In this document: positions 16,700-26,600 of the stretch, piece after piece
How positions within the stretch are numbered: position 1 is the stretch's first letter
Layout of the letters: the number at the start of each line of letters is the position of its first letter
From: Rhodococcoides fascians A44A
GTDB lineage: Bacteria; Actinomycetota; Actinomycetes; Mycobacteriales; Mycobacteriaceae
Assembly (NCBI RefSeq): GCF_000760735.1
Contig: NZ_JMEX01000009.1
Coordinates: 959-64,958, forward strand
DNA length: 64,000 nt
Direction of reading: 5' to 3'
Notes under the pieces: generated by a model
What the model was told of the DNA's origin: nothing
Database searches by the model: none
Seen by the model: only the letters and a program-made list of their open reading frames with translations
Position numbers and translations under genes: made by a program

Positions 16700-17413
16700 A
16701 TGCCCATGTTCGGCAATCTCAAAGAAAAGACATCGACCGCCACAGTGGGGGAGCCGCGCAGCGCAAGAGAGGCATCTCCTAAGCCGGGCCATGACTTCAC
16801 CGAAGTCGTATCCACCACCAAAGTGCGCCGTCGACGGTCGTACTGGATCGCGGGAGTCGCCTTGATGACCGTCGCAATCGTAGGAGCGGTCTTTTTGGTG
16901 AACGCCATGCGCGCCACCACGACAATTCTGGTGCTCGCCCGCGACGTGCCACAGGGGGAGACGATCACCACCGACGACCTCAAAACCGCAGAGGTCAACA
17001 GCGATGCGACCATCGCGACCGTTCCTGCCACAGACAAAGCATCGGTCGTGGGCCAGAGCGCAGCAGTTCCGCTCCTGAGCGGATCGGCACTGAACCCATC
17101 GTCGTTCACCAACGCCGTAATCCCCAGCGGGGACAACACTTTGGTCGGCATCACCGTCGCAATCGGCAAACTTCCCGCAGAGCCACTGCTCGCAGGCGAC
17201 AACGTCCGGATCGTCGACACTCCCCGAGATCAAGACGATTCCCCGGTGCAGGGTCCGGTCACCGCGAACGCACAGGTCGTTGCCGTGAAGGACATCCCCG
17301 AGACCGGACAGACGACAGTGGACGTTCTGGTCAAGAAAGACGAGGCCAGCTGGATCGCCGCCCGAGCCGCCACCAACCGCGTCGCCATCGTCCTCGACTC
17401 CCGGGAGCGCTGA
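16700..17413 (+). CDS. CpaB/RcpC-like SAF-domain pilus assembly protein
   Basis: The 237-residue product has one membrane helix near residues 49-69 (YWIAGVALMTVAIVGAVFLV) and a following SAF domain (TTTILVLARDVPQGETITTDDLKT), the arrangement of CpaB/RcpC. In Tad systems this protein works on the outer face of the membrane in pilus assembly. The first 45 residues are cytoplasmic and unordered. Gaps of 3 bases on both sides place it firmly in the operon. Confidence 0.75.
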   Translation: MPMFGNLKEKTSTATVGEPRSAREASPKPGHDFTEVVSTTKVRRRRSYWIAGVALMTVAIVGAVFLVNAMRATTTILVLARDVPQGETITTDDLKTAEVNSDATIATVPATDKASVVGQSAAVPLLSGSALNPSSFTNAVIPSGDNTLVGITVAIGKLPAEPLLAGDNVRIVDTPRDQDDSPVQGPVTANAQVVAVKDIPETGQTTVDVLVKKDEASWIAARAATNRVAIVLDSRER

Positions 17414-17416
17414 GCC

Positions 17417-18241
17417 ATGCTCGTCACCCTGACCTCGATCTCCGGCTCGCCAGGCGTCTCGACGACCGGCCTGGGCATCGCTCTCACCGCAGACTCCCGC
17501 AAGCTGCTGTACATCGAGGCCGATCCGATCGGATCGTCCCCGACGCTGGCCGGGTACTTTCACGCGCGCCGCCGGCACGACCGATCGATCATCCAACTGG
17601 TCGAGCCGAACAGGCACGGCCGAATAGGCCCAGCCTTCCAGCACCAAATAGTTAGAATCGGGCCGTTCGATCCAGAGGAGCCGACCAAGGCGCAAGGATG
17701 GTTCGTCCCCGGCCTGGTCAATGCAGCTCAAACGGAATCGATGAAGTCGACGTGGGGCCCGTTGGGGGCACATCTGGCGTTGTTGTCGAAACAGGGCGGC
17801 GGTGACCTGCTCGTCGACGCCGGTCGCCTCAATCTACGGTCCGGACATCAAGACCTGATCCGTCACAGTGACGTTATCGCCATAATGCTCAGACCGACCA
17901 GGACCGCAGTGGCAGCGGTTCGTGCTGGCTTGGGCCCACTACAGCAGCATCTGGAGAATACGAAGTCGCCGGCCAGCATCGGCCTCATTGTCAGGGGTAC
18001 CGAGCCCTACAGCGCAGCCGAGACCGCCGCGGCGACCGGCCTCGACGTCATCGCAGTCCTTCCCGAATCACCGGTACACGCGCAAGTTTTTTCCGAAGGT
18101 GCCTCGCTCAGTAATTGGCGGCGACGTCGATCAAGCTATCTACGCGCAATCGACGGAACCTGGCAAAAGATCGAGCGCTTCCACGAAACGCACCAGCCCG
18201 TATGGATCGCCAACTCGCCATACAGCTCACAGCCCGCGTAA
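17417..18241 (+). CDS. CpaE/TadZ-like protein with a degenerate P-loop
   Basis: This 274-residue protein sits where CpaE/TadZ is expected and keeps the ParA/MinD fold outline: an N-terminal strand and loop (TLTSISGSPGVSTTGLGIAL), LLVDAGRLN as the Walker B region, and IAVLPESP. The loop has no lysine at the Walker A positions, so ATP binding is doubtful. TadZ proteins mark the cell site for the pilus, and several family members are also degenerate. It ends 32 bases before the ATPase gene. Confidence 0.6.
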   Translation: MLVTLTSISGSPGVSTTGLGIALTADSRKLLYIEADPIGSSPTLAGYFHARRRHDRSIIQLVEPNRHGRIGPAFQHQIVRIGPFDPEEPTKAQGWFVPGLVNAAQTESMKSTWGPLGAHLALLSKQGGGDLLVDAGRLNLRSGHQDLIRHSDVIAIMLRPTRTAVAAVRAGLGPLQQHLENTKSPASIGLIVRGTEPYSAAETAAATGLDVIAVLPESPVHAQVFSEGASLSNWRRRRSSYLRAIDGTWQKIERFHETHQPVWIANSPYSSQPA

Positions 18242-18273
18242 CGAGCCGACAAGGCCAAAGGGAGAACACCCGC

Positions 18274-19902
18274 ATGACCAACAACGCCCCCGACTTCGAC
18301 TACGACGAGCGACCAGCCCTACCCGACCTACCGATGTTTGCCGCCGATCCGATCATCCTCGACGATGGCGACAACGAGATAACTCGTTACAGGAGCGGGC
18401 AATACGGCTCCTCATCTGCAGGTCTGCTCGCCGCAGCCGGCAAGGACGGTCGCCACTCCCACCCGGAACCCGAGCGACTCGAGACGGTCCCGTTCACATC
18501 GCCATCACCATTTCCAGCTGAGCGGTCGGACGTCGCGAGGACCAACCACCAATTGGTCAAGCAACTGACCAAAGAAGCATCCGAAATCCTCTCTCTCCGT
18601 AAGACCCAACGAGCAGATCAGGCCCTCAACCCTGAGCTGGGCGTCACTGCCATGACCCCGGACGAGGAGCGTGAGTCGGGCAGGCAGATCGTCATAGATC
18701 TCGTCAGCAAAGAAGTGCAGTCCGCGATCGACACCGGTCACGAACAGCTGAGCGTCCAAGAGGAACAGACGCTGGTCAAAGCGGTCTTCGACACGCTGTT
18801 CGGACTCGGCCCACTTCAGCCGCTCGTCGACGACCCGAACGTCGAGAACATCCTCATCAACGGCGACAGCGTCATTGTGATGTACCCCGACGGGAGTCTG
18901 CAGGCACGACCGCCGATCGCGGACAGCGACGAAGAGCTCTACGACTGGCTCACCAACCTCGCGCAGCGCGCACCCGGTGGTGGACGACCGTTCTCGCAGG
19001 TCAACCCCAACCTCCGCCTCAATCTGCCCGGCGACATCCGCTTGTCCGCGATGGGCTACTCGGTCCGCCATCCCAGTATCGCCATCCGCATGCACCGCCA
19101 CAAGGATGTGACCATCGACAAGATGGTCGAAATGGGTGTTATGCCCCAACTGTTGTCCGAGATCCTCAGCGCCGCAGTCATCGGTGGTGCCTCCATCGTG
19201 ATCTCCGGGCCCATGGGATCAGGTAAAACAACCAACCTTCGTGCGCTCGCCAACTGCCTTCCCCTGCAAACACGGATCGGCACAGCAGAGACAGAGTACG
19301 AACTGTTCCTCGACAAACTCGACGGTCGCAGACCGTATGTTGTTGCAGCCGAGGCAATCACCGGCGGCGGCGAACGAAACGAGCTGACCGGAGCGCTACG
19401 CGGCGCGACGACGCTGTCCGACATCCTTTACCAGTTCGTGCGAATGCAGCTCGACCGTGTCATCGTCGGAGAGGTAGCCGGCGGCGAGATCATCGACATG
19501 TTCAAAGCAATGCAGATGGCCAAAGGCTCCCTGAGTACCACGCACGCCGAGCATGCCGCCGGCGCGATCGACCGCCTCGTCACCTGCGCCCTCGAAGCAG
19601 GAGTGCCGGTCGAGTACGCCTACCGCCAAGTGGCACACCACATCAATCTGATCATTCAGCTGCAGACGGACTACGAATTTACCGACACCGGCGAGAGGCG
19701 TCAGGTCCGATTCGTCAGCGAGGTCATCCATATCGAGGCCGGCGAAAACGCCATGCCCGCAGTAACCAAAATTTACGAAGGAAAGCCGGGCGGGACCGGC
19801 GAATACGGAACTTTGCCCCCAGCTTTGCTCCGCAAGCTCTACGCAGGCGGTTTCAGTCCGAACCAAATCCCCATCAACACGATCACAGGTGGTGGGCTCT
19901 GA
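18274..19902 (+). CDS. tadA: TadA/CpaF secretion ATPase
   Basis: The 542-residue product, from ATG 18274, is a type II/IV secretion ATPase. The core has a CpaF-type N-terminal part (FGLGPLQPLVDDPNVENILING), Walker A GPMGSGKTT (about residue 313), the Asp box region and the Walker B/His box LDRVIVGEVAGGE with STTHAEHA. The first 100 residues are variable. It should form the cytoplasmic hexamer that powers assembly of Flp-type pilus or secretion of a substrate. The start of tadB overlaps its stop (TGATG). An earlier frame start at 18115 would overlap the previous gene and is less likely. Confidence 0.9.
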   Translation: MTNNAPDFDYDERPALPDLPMFAADPIILDDGDNEITRYRSGQYGSSSAGLLAAAGKDGRHSHPEPERLETVPFTSPSPFPAERSDVARTNHQLVKQLTKEASEILSLRKTQRADQALNPELGVTAMTPDEERESGRQIVIDLVSKEVQSAIDTGHEQLSVQEEQTLVKAVFDTLFGLGPLQPLVDDPNVENILINGDSVIVMYPDGSLQARPPIADSDEELYDWLTNLAQRAPGGGRPFSQVNPNLRLNLPGDIRLSAMGYSVRHPSIAIRMHRHKDVTIDKMVEMGVMPQLLSEILSAAVIGGASIVISGPMGSGKTTNLRALANCLPLQTRIGTAETEYELFLDKLDGRRPYVVAAEAITGGGERNELTGALRGATTLSDILYQFVRMQLDRVIVGEVAGGEIIDMFKAMQMAKGSLSTTHAEHAAGAIDRLVTCALEAGVPVEYAYRQVAHHINLIIQLQTDYEFTDTGERRQVRFVSEVIHIEAGENAMPAVTKIYEGKPGGTGEYGTLPPALLRKLYAGGFSPNQIPINTITGGGL

Positions 19903-20780
19903 TGTACACGTTCACGGCCGTCGGTATCGTCCTTGTCTTTGCCGCCGGGATGTGGTTTTTTGCCAACGGAATTCGCGATCGCCGCGACCCGACTGCGCCG
20001 ACACGCCACCGCACCTCACGTGCGCGGATTGCCCGGCGGACAAAATTACTCCTCGCCATCGGAACTGCCGTCGGCCTTGCTGCATGGCTCCTCAGTGGAT
20101 GGTTCGTACTCTTCCCCATCATTCCGATCGCAGCAGTAGGCGTCCCCTACCTACTCGGATCGTCAGCCGCCGCCGACGACATCGAACGCCTCAATGCCCT
20201 CGAAGAATGGGTGCGCAACCTGACTGGAGTGCTCGCAGCAGGATCCGGCCTCGAACAGGCCATCATCGCAACGCACAGGGGAATGCCTCAAGCATTGCGT
20301 CCGGAAATTACGAGCCTCATCACGCGCCTGCGTGGCAATGTGTCGATCGACGAAGCGTTGCTTCGGTTCGCAGACGATCTCGACGATTCCACCGGCGACT
20401 ACGTGGTCGGTGCACTGCGGCAGGCAGCTCGCCTGCGCGGCTCCGGACTCACCGCAGCCTTGAAGCGACTTTCAGAATCGGTGGCAGAGAACGTGCGCAA
20501 CCGCAGAACGGCCGAAGCGGAACGGCAAGGGCCCCGCACGACCGCTCGCGGGGTCACCGTCATCACCGTCGTTGTCATCGTTGGGTTGTTCCTGTTCACC
20601 AACTACATGGACCCGTACAAACAGCCCCTCCTCCAGCCCGTTCTGTTCCTCGAATTCATCGGTTTCGGCCTGGTGCTCGGGTGGATGAAGCGATACACCT
20701 TGCCAGTGAAATACCCCAGGTTCATCGGCACCAAGGACCGCGACGCAGCAAACACCGCACGTGAGAGGAGCGCAGTATGA
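19902..20780 (+). CDS. tadB: TadB-like inner-membrane platform protein
   Basis: The 292-residue product has two N-terminal hydrophobic helices (FTAVGIVLVFAAGMWFFA; LLLAIGTAVGLAAWLL), a soluble GspF-like domain (LEEWVRNLTGVLAAGSGLEQA) and C-terminal helices (VITVVVIVGLFLFTNYMD; VLFLEFIGFGLVLGWM). That is the type II secretion system F-domain layout of TadB. With TadC it forms the platform on which the ATPase acts. It overlaps tadA by one base and tadC by four. Confidence 0.85.
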   Translation: MYTFTAVGIVLVFAAGMWFFANGIRDRRDPTAPTRHRTSRARIARRTKLLLAIGTAVGLAAWLLSGWFVLFPIIPIAAVGVPYLLGSSAAADDIERLNALEEWVRNLTGVLAAGSGLEQAIIATHRGMPQALRPEITSLITRLRGNVSIDEALLRFADDLDDSTGDYVVGALRQAARLRGSGLTAALKRLSESVAENVRNRRTAEAERQGPRTTARGVTVITVVVIVGLFLFTNYMDPYKQPLLQPVLFLEFIGFGLVLGWMKRYTLPVKYPRFIGTKDRDAANTARERSAV

Positions 20781-21700
20781 ACAACTTCGAGCTCTGGGCG
20801 ATCGCCCTTGCCGCTCTCGCCGCTCTCGGCTTGATCCTCCTCGTTCTCCGCATACTGCCGGCCGACCCAGCACTCGGCGATGCCATGGAACGACTGTCCG
20901 GTGCAGCCCCGGACCCGTACACCGTCGACACCCGCGGCGGTGACGACCTCACCGGTTCGGATGCCCTGTCCTACAAGGTCGGTGCCCGCTTCTACCCGCG
21001 GCTGCGATCGCAGGCGTGGTTCAGGATCCCGACCGCGGACCTGGCGATCCTCCGAGAAACTCCACAAAAGTTCATCGGAGACAAAATCCTTTCCGCTGCA
21101 ATAGGTCTGATCATCGCGCCGATTTCGATCGCACTCCTGGCGCTGTTCGGCATGGCAGTGCCCCTGACTTTTCCCGTAGCCGGTTCCCTCGTCCTGGCGC
21201 TGGTGGGATTCTTCGCGCCCGACGCCGACGTCAAGACTCGCGCCGCTAGTGCCCGACTCGAATTCACCCGAGCATTGGCGGCGTTCATCGACTTCGTTTC
21301 GTTGAACCGAAGTGGCGGCGTCGCTGCATTCCAAAGTCTCGAACGCGCTGCCGCAGTGGGCGATAGCTGGGTGTTTCTACGTCTGGATGCCGAGCTTCAG
21401 AAAGCGTCCCTCGCCGGACAGGCACCATGGGCTGCTCTGTCCAATCTTGCAGCCGAACTGGCGCTGCCGGAGTTGGGAGATCTCGCGGACATCATGACCT
21501 ATACCGGCGACCAGGGAGCGAGCGTGGCCGACACTCTTGCCGCGCGGGCCGGAGCGCTCCGCAGTGCCCTGCTCTCGAAAGAACAAGGCGAAGCAGGAGC
21601 CAAAACGAAGAAGATGGACGCACCTCTCGGCACCTTGGCCGTGCTGTTCATGATCATGCTGATCGTGCCGGCCGGAGTGAACATCATGGGCGGCGTCTAG
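20777..21700 (+). CDS. tadC: TadC-like inner-membrane platform protein
   Basis: The 307-residue product overlaps tadB by ATGA. It has an N-terminal helix, a pair near residues 105-145 (IGLIIAPISIALLALFGMAV; LVLALVGFF), a cytoplasmic GspF-like domain (EFTRALAAFIDFVSLNRSGG) and a final helix (LAVLFMIMLIVPAGVNIM). This is the TadC arrangement. A 169-base gap follows before the pilin gene, where an internal promoter could lie. Confidence 0.85.
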   Translation: MNNFELWAIALAALAALGLILLVLRILPADPALGDAMERLSGAAPDPYTVDTRGGDDLTGSDALSYKVGARFYPRLRSQAWFRIPTADLAILRETPQKFIGDKILSAAIGLIIAPISIALLALFGMAVPLTFPVAGSLVLALVGFFAPDADVKTRAASARLEFTRALAAFIDFVSLNRSGGVAAFQSLERAAAVGDSWVFLRLDAELQKASLAGQAPWAALSNLAAELALPELGDLADIMTYTGDQGASVADTLAARAGALRSALLSKEQGEAGAKTKKMDAPLGTLAVLFMIMLIVPAGVNIMGGV

Positions 21701-21869
21701 ACCGAACAACCCGAATGCGTTGTCATTCAACGATCAACTACCAAGTTTGAGCTGTGCAAACACCGATCCGTGCACTTCACCTGCTCGAAGTGTCCGGTCT
21801 TGGCGATAGTCTGACCGGCATCCAGAACCGTCATAACCAGGGCTTTTACATATCGAAGGGAAACGTCAC

Positions 21870-22100
21870 ATGGCAGCATCGCGCACAATCGCAAACCGGA
21901 TCGCAGCAACCACCGCAACACTGTTCGCATTGGCACTGTTCTCCTATACCCGGATGACCGAGCGCGCCGGCGGACGCAAAAGCGACAAGGGCTACAGCAT
22001 GGAGACCGTCGTCATCACCGCCGGCCTCGTCATCCTCGCCATCGCTATCGTCGCCGGAATCACCGTGGTTGCACAGCGCTACCTCAACCGAATCCAGTAA
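21870..22100 (+). CDS. Flp-like prepilin
   Basis: The 76-residue product has a positively charged leader, a possible prepilin cleavage site in KSDKGYSMETVV (cut after G) and a 22-residue hydrophobic helix with a glutamate just after the site. That is the Flp pilin layout, although the glutamate is at +4 instead of the usual +5 and the leader is long with a hydrophobic part of its own (ATTATLFALALF). A GAAGGG ribosome binding site lies before ATG 21870. It is the likely major structural subunit. No prepilin peptidase gene is visible in the window. Confidence 0.7.
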   Translation: MAASRTIANRIAATTATLFALALFSYTRMTERAGGRKSDKGYSMETVVITAGLVILAIAIVAGITVVAQRYLNRIQ

Positions 22101-22138
22101 CCCCACCACTCGCCCAACGAGACAGGGGAGGACCAGCG

Positions 22139-22564
22139 TTGCTCACCGACACACATGTACCACTACGCGAATGGCTCACCCGCATACGTCGAGACGACCG
22201 CGGCGCAGCCCTCGAAACAGTCGTGGTATTCGGCGTCGTCCTACTGCTCTTCCTCATCGCAATCCAGGCAGCTCTCTACGCTCACGCACGGACCGTAGCG
22301 ATTTCGACCGGTGAAGAAGCTCTACGACAAGCGCGATCGCAATTCGGCAGCGCTGCGGCCGGAACAGCGGCGGGCTACGCCTTCGCATCCACCGCCGGCC
22401 CGACGACCCTTCGAGCACCCGTCATTGTCGTCAACCGAGGCTTGCGAGAAGCAACTGTCCAGATCACCGGACAACCCATCCGCCTCATCCCCTTCTTCTC
22501 CCTCGACATCAATGTCAGCGAGACGCTTCCCGTTGAACGAGTCACTGCCCCAGGAACCAGATGA
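22139..22564 (+). CDS. TadE-like pseudopilin
   Basis: The 141-residue product starts at TTG 22139 behind a strong GGGGAGGA. It has the TadE-type start DDRGAALETVVVFGVVLLLF, with a glycine-alanine cleavage region and a glutamate before the helix. The rest is a small exposed domain. TadE-like minor pilins prime assembly. Its stop overlaps the next gene (ATGA). Confidence 0.75.
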   Translation: MLTDTHVPLREWLTRIRRDDRGAALETVVVFGVVLLLFLIAIQAALYAHARTVAISTGEEALRQARSQFGSAAAGTAAGYAFASTAGPTTLRAPVIVVNRGLREATVQITGQPIRLIPFFSLDINVSETLPVERVTAPGTR

Positions 22565-23019
22565 ACACCGCGAACAAACTGCGCCAGCTGGCAGCCGCAG
22601 CCAGAGCCGACGACCGAGGATCGGCCCTGCAGACTGTCATCGTCGCCCCCGCCACACTGTTCCTGATCGCACTGATCGTCACCTTCGGCGTTCTCGCGCA
22701 AGCGCACCAGAAAGTAGTCCACGCCGCGAACGAGGCCGCGCGTACCGCCTCCATCGCGCGAACGGCGTTCTCCGCAGCCCCCGATGCGCAAGCAGCCGCG
22801 CGAAACGACCTGGCAGCACGAGGGCTCACCTGTTCCGCTCTCAACGTCAACACCGACCTCGGCGGATTCAGAACTCGCCCCGGCGTCACGGCTTCCGTCT
22901 CGGCCACCGTCACGTGCGTCATCTCCCTCGACGCACTCGGATTCCCGCAAGTCATGGGCTCACGGACCATCACAGCAACCGCGACTTCACCCGTCGACAC
23001 CTACCGGGAGCGCGCCTGA
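22561..23019 (+). CDS. Second TadE-like pseudopilin
   Basis: The 152-residue product shows the same DDRGSALQTVIVAPATLFLI start, with glutamine where the neighbour has the conserved glutamate. A single helix is followed by an exposed domain with two cysteines (LTCSAL and VTCVIS) that could pair. It overlaps both neighbours by one to four bases. Confidence 0.75.
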   Translation: MNTANKLRQLAAAARADDRGSALQTVIVAPATLFLIALIVTFGVLAQAHQKVVHAANEAARTASIARTAFSAAPDAQAAARNDLAARGLTCSALNVNTDLGGFRTRPGVTASVSATVTCVISLDALGFPQVMGSRTITATATSPVDTYRERA

Positions 23020-23486
23020 TGACCGAAGCACTACGCCGGGCGGTGGCCGCCTGCACACGGCGAGACGCGCACAACGACGCCGGAACCATCGCCATGTGGA
23101 GCGTCATCACAGCCATGGCGTTGCTGATCATGATGGGTCTCGTCGTCGACGGCGGCGGCAAAGTTTACGCCAAGCAGCGCGCCGAGCAAGTCGCTGAAGA
23201 AGCAGCCCGCGGGGCAGGACAAGCCATCATCGAACCACTCGCAGTCCGCGGTACCAACGTCGTCGTCAACCCGCTGACAGCCCAAGCCAAAGCCACCAAA
23301 TACCTTGCCGCAGCAGGAATCCCCGGCGTCGTCGTGCAGACCGGACCGACAACACTGCTGATCACCACCACAACGACCTACCAACCCCGTGTCCTCGGTT
23401 TGATCGGCGTCGGGCCACAGCAGATCATCGGAACAGCCACCGTCAACCTGAACCGCACCAACCTCGGAATCCCCGGCACACCATGA
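23019..23486 (+). CDS. TadG/TadE-like pilus-associated protein
   Basis: The 155-residue product has the start NDAGTIAMWSVITAMALLIMMGLVVDGGG with the VDGG motif of the TadG/Flp-associated group, then a helical KVYAKQRAEQVAEEAARGAG segment. The exposed part is short compared with true TadG, lacking a von Willebrand domain. TGATG overlap with the previous gene and ATGA overlap with the next. Confidence 0.75.
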   Translation: MTEALRRAVAACTRRDAHNDAGTIAMWSVITAMALLIMMGLVVDGGGKVYAKQRAEQVAEEAARGAGQAIIEPLAVRGTNVVVNPLTAQAKATKYLAAAGIPGVVVQTGPTTLLITTTTTYQPRVLGLIGVGPQQIIGTATVNLNRTNLGIPGTP

Positions 23487-23614
23487 CCAATCGACCGCAG
23501 AGCAGACGAGTCGCAGAACTCCACGAGAAGACGGAGGACGTGATTCGACAGCTCGCGGCGCAACGCTGCACGACCCCGGCCACCCTGCAGCCATCGGAAA
23601 GGACACCCGCATGA
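23483..23614 (+). CDS. Small ORF of 43 aa between TadG-like and LysM-BTAD genes
   Basis: A short frame from ATG 23483 to the stop at 23612-23614 encodes a charged, helical peptide (MTNRPQSRRVAELHEKTEDV at its start). Both ends overlap their neighbours by ATGA, the same coupling used through this operon, which is the main support for a real gene. No membrane segment or signal. Function unknown. Confidence 0.6.
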   Translation: MTNRPQSRRVAELHEKTEDVIRQLAAQRCTTPATLQPSERTPA

Positions 23615-26600
23615 CCACCATCCGACGGCGCTTGACTGGTTTGCTCTACCTGATCGTCCTACTCGTCCTCGTCGTCGGAATTCCGCTCGCACTGTGGACA
23701 TTCCGCGGCAACCCAATACCGACGACGCTGCCCGATCTCGACCAGATCAAAACAGCTCTGACCACCCAAGACGACGGATCACTCTTCCTCGGATTCGTGA
23801 CCTGGATCGGCTGGCTCGCCTGGGCCACCTTCACCTTCAGCACCGTCATCGAACTCGTCGCAGCACTACGCGGCATCAAAGCACCTCAACTCCGAGGCCT
23901 CGGCTTCCAGCAGCGAAGCGCCTCCGTTCTCATAGGCGGAGCGCTCATGCTGGTAACAGCGGGCACCGCCACAGCCCAACCCCTCACCGCCACAGCACTA
24001 CCGCTCTTCGACGCCCCTGCCCACTCGGCACCGATCCAAGTAACGCAACAAAGCCAACCGCATCCAGCAGAAGCCCCCGCCCGCCCCATCAACGGGGAAA
24101 CCATCACGGTGCAGCAGGGCGACAGCCTATGGAAACTCGCAGAACGCCACCTTGGCGATGGCTTTCGATACACCGAGATCAAGCAACTCAACGCCGACGT
24201 CCTGACCGTCGACGGATGGCTGCAACCAGGATGGAAACTTCAGCTCCCCGCCGCCGCACCCACAACCGTCGACGGGGCCTACACAGTTCGAGAAGGCGAC
24301 AGTCTCTGGAGCATCGCCGAGCAACATCTGGGTGACGGACACCGCTACAAAGAAATCATCAACGCCGACGGAACTGCACCGTCGACAATCATCCACGTCG
24401 GCCAGCAGCTCACCGTCAACGATCAAACCGCCGAGACCGTCACGCCCGAACCGGGTCCGGTTGCTTCCCCCGACCCGGCCCCGGTTGCTGCCGCTCCTGT
24501 ACCTGCTGCTGTGCCCGAACCGACCGTCGCTCCTGAACCGGCCCCGGTCGCTGCCGCTCCCGAACCGGCTCCGGCTGCCGCTCCTGAACCGGCCCCCGCA
24601 GCAGCGCCTGAACTGTCCTCCGCTGCACCTCTCCTGGGTGGCACCGACGTTCCGGAACAAGCGGAGATGGTTCCGGGCGGTGACGAACAGGCTCAGGCAG
24701 AAGCGCAGGCCGCTGCCGCCGCCGCTGCGAAGATTTTCGGCATCGAACTCAACAGCGCTTCGTCACAGCTACCTGCTCCGACAGCGGCGGCTCCTGAGCC
24801 AGCGCCTGCTCCAGCAGCCCCTGAGCAGGCAGAGGCCCCCGCCCCGTCGGCGGTTCCTGAGCCAGCGCCTGCTCCGGTGGCCGCCCCTGAGCCAGCAGAG
24901 GCTCCCGCCCCGGTGGCAGCTTCCGAACCTGCTGCTGAGTCCGCGGGCGCAGATGTTGTGGCACCCGGGCCGGCACCCGCTCAAATGCCTGCTCCAGCGC
25001 AGACGTCGTCACCCAGTCCTGCTGCAGCTCCCGCCCCGACTCAGCCAGCCACCCAGATCCCACTGAATACATCGACGACAGACCCGGTATATATCGCCGC
25101 CACTGCGCAGCCAAGCGATGTCTCCGAGGATCAGAACAGCACATTGTGGCTCGGTATCTCAGCCCTAGCGGCCATCGGACTGGCTGGGGCCTTCGGGCTG
25201 CGCCGGCACCGTCAACAGCACGATCGCCGCAGAGGCGAGACCCTCCCTCAAACCTGGGGCGCTGCAGCAGTTGTGGAAGAACAGATTCATTCTGCAGCGG
25301 ACAACAACGTCCTCACGCGGCTCGACGAAGCACTGAGGACTATCGCCGAACACGCTCGGACACAGGGCAACGCACTGCCGGCATTACTCGGCGCATTCAT
25401 CGGTCCCGATGCGGTGGAGCTAGTAATCCTTGATGACTCCGTACTGCCGGACCAGTGGCTCAGATCAGAGACCGGCACCTGGACCCTCCCCGCCGACGTC
25501 CGGATCGCCCCAGCACCCACCACAATCAGCCCGTACCCCACGCTCGTGACACTCGGTTCCACAGACGACCGAACCCAAGTTCTTCTCAACCTGGAAGAAC
25601 TCGGCTACCTCGGCGTCTCAGCTTCACCAGAGCACGCCCGCGGCACTCTCCAGGCCCTGGCCCTCGAACTCGTCGAATCCCCGCTCGCCGACAATCTGCA
25701 CCTGACGCTGATCGGTTTCGGACAGGAGCTCCCCGAACTGTTCGGCAACGGTCGAATCGAGCACACCGACCAACCAGGCGAAGTGCTGGCCAGACTCGCC
25801 CGACAAGCCGAACGTGACCAAGACACCCTCGTCGAACAACACATCGACAGCATTGCAGCGGCCCGTTCGATCTACGACACAAGCGAAATGACCGCCCCCG
25901 AAGTAGTTCTCATCGCGAGTCAGTTGACGGCCGACCAACAGCAATCACTCGATCAGATCCTGGCCGCCACACCGCGCGTGGCGTTCGCTGCCGCCAGCAC
26001 CGCCAGCACCGCCAGCGAGAACACCCAGGCCGCGTGGACACTCGACATCGTCGACCGCAACACCGCAAGCCTTGTCAAACGAGACACCGACGGCGGCTTC
26101 GCATTCCAGCCAGCATTTCTCGAGCCGGACCAATATGAAGGCATTACCGCCTACCTCGCGACCGCCACACAGCCAGCTATCCCCACAGAGTCGTCCATGC
26201 ACGACCCCTGGGCTGCAGCCGAAATCGACGCACACCTCACCGACGCCGAAAGCGCTGAGACCTTCCTCGACTCCGTCACCACGATCGACCCCACCGACCA
26301 GCTGCTGCTGAACGGAACTACCGCATCGGAGACCGCCCCCGACGTCACAAACGTTCCGACCTACAGCCCGGACGCCGCGCAGTGGACATCCCCAGAAGCG
26401 ATCAGGTACGACGACCAGGCCCCACCCATCGCTCCTGTCGCTGGTGACGTACCGGCCCCGGGACATCTCTGGCTCCATCTTCTCGGGAAACCAGCAGTCA
26501 CCACCCCGACCGGGGAGCCACCCAAGGACGGCCGTGAAGTACTCCTAACCGAGATCGCCGCTCTTCTCTCCATCCACCCGGGAATCAAACACGACTCCAT

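Noticed and set aside
16271-17773. Minus-strand frame of 500 codons across the first Tad genes
   Set aside because: Opposite three convincing plus-strand genes; translation is Cys/Gly/Asp-rich without pattern.
22311-23486. Long plus-strand frame of 391 codons ending with the TadG-like gene
   Set aside because: Only the last 155 codons (from 23019) make sense; the earlier part is a shadow of the TadE-like genes.
24332-25066. Plus-strand Pro/Leu/Arg-rich frame in the LysM-BTAD gene
   Set aside because: Shifted reading of the repetitive Ala/Pro/Glu linker DNA.
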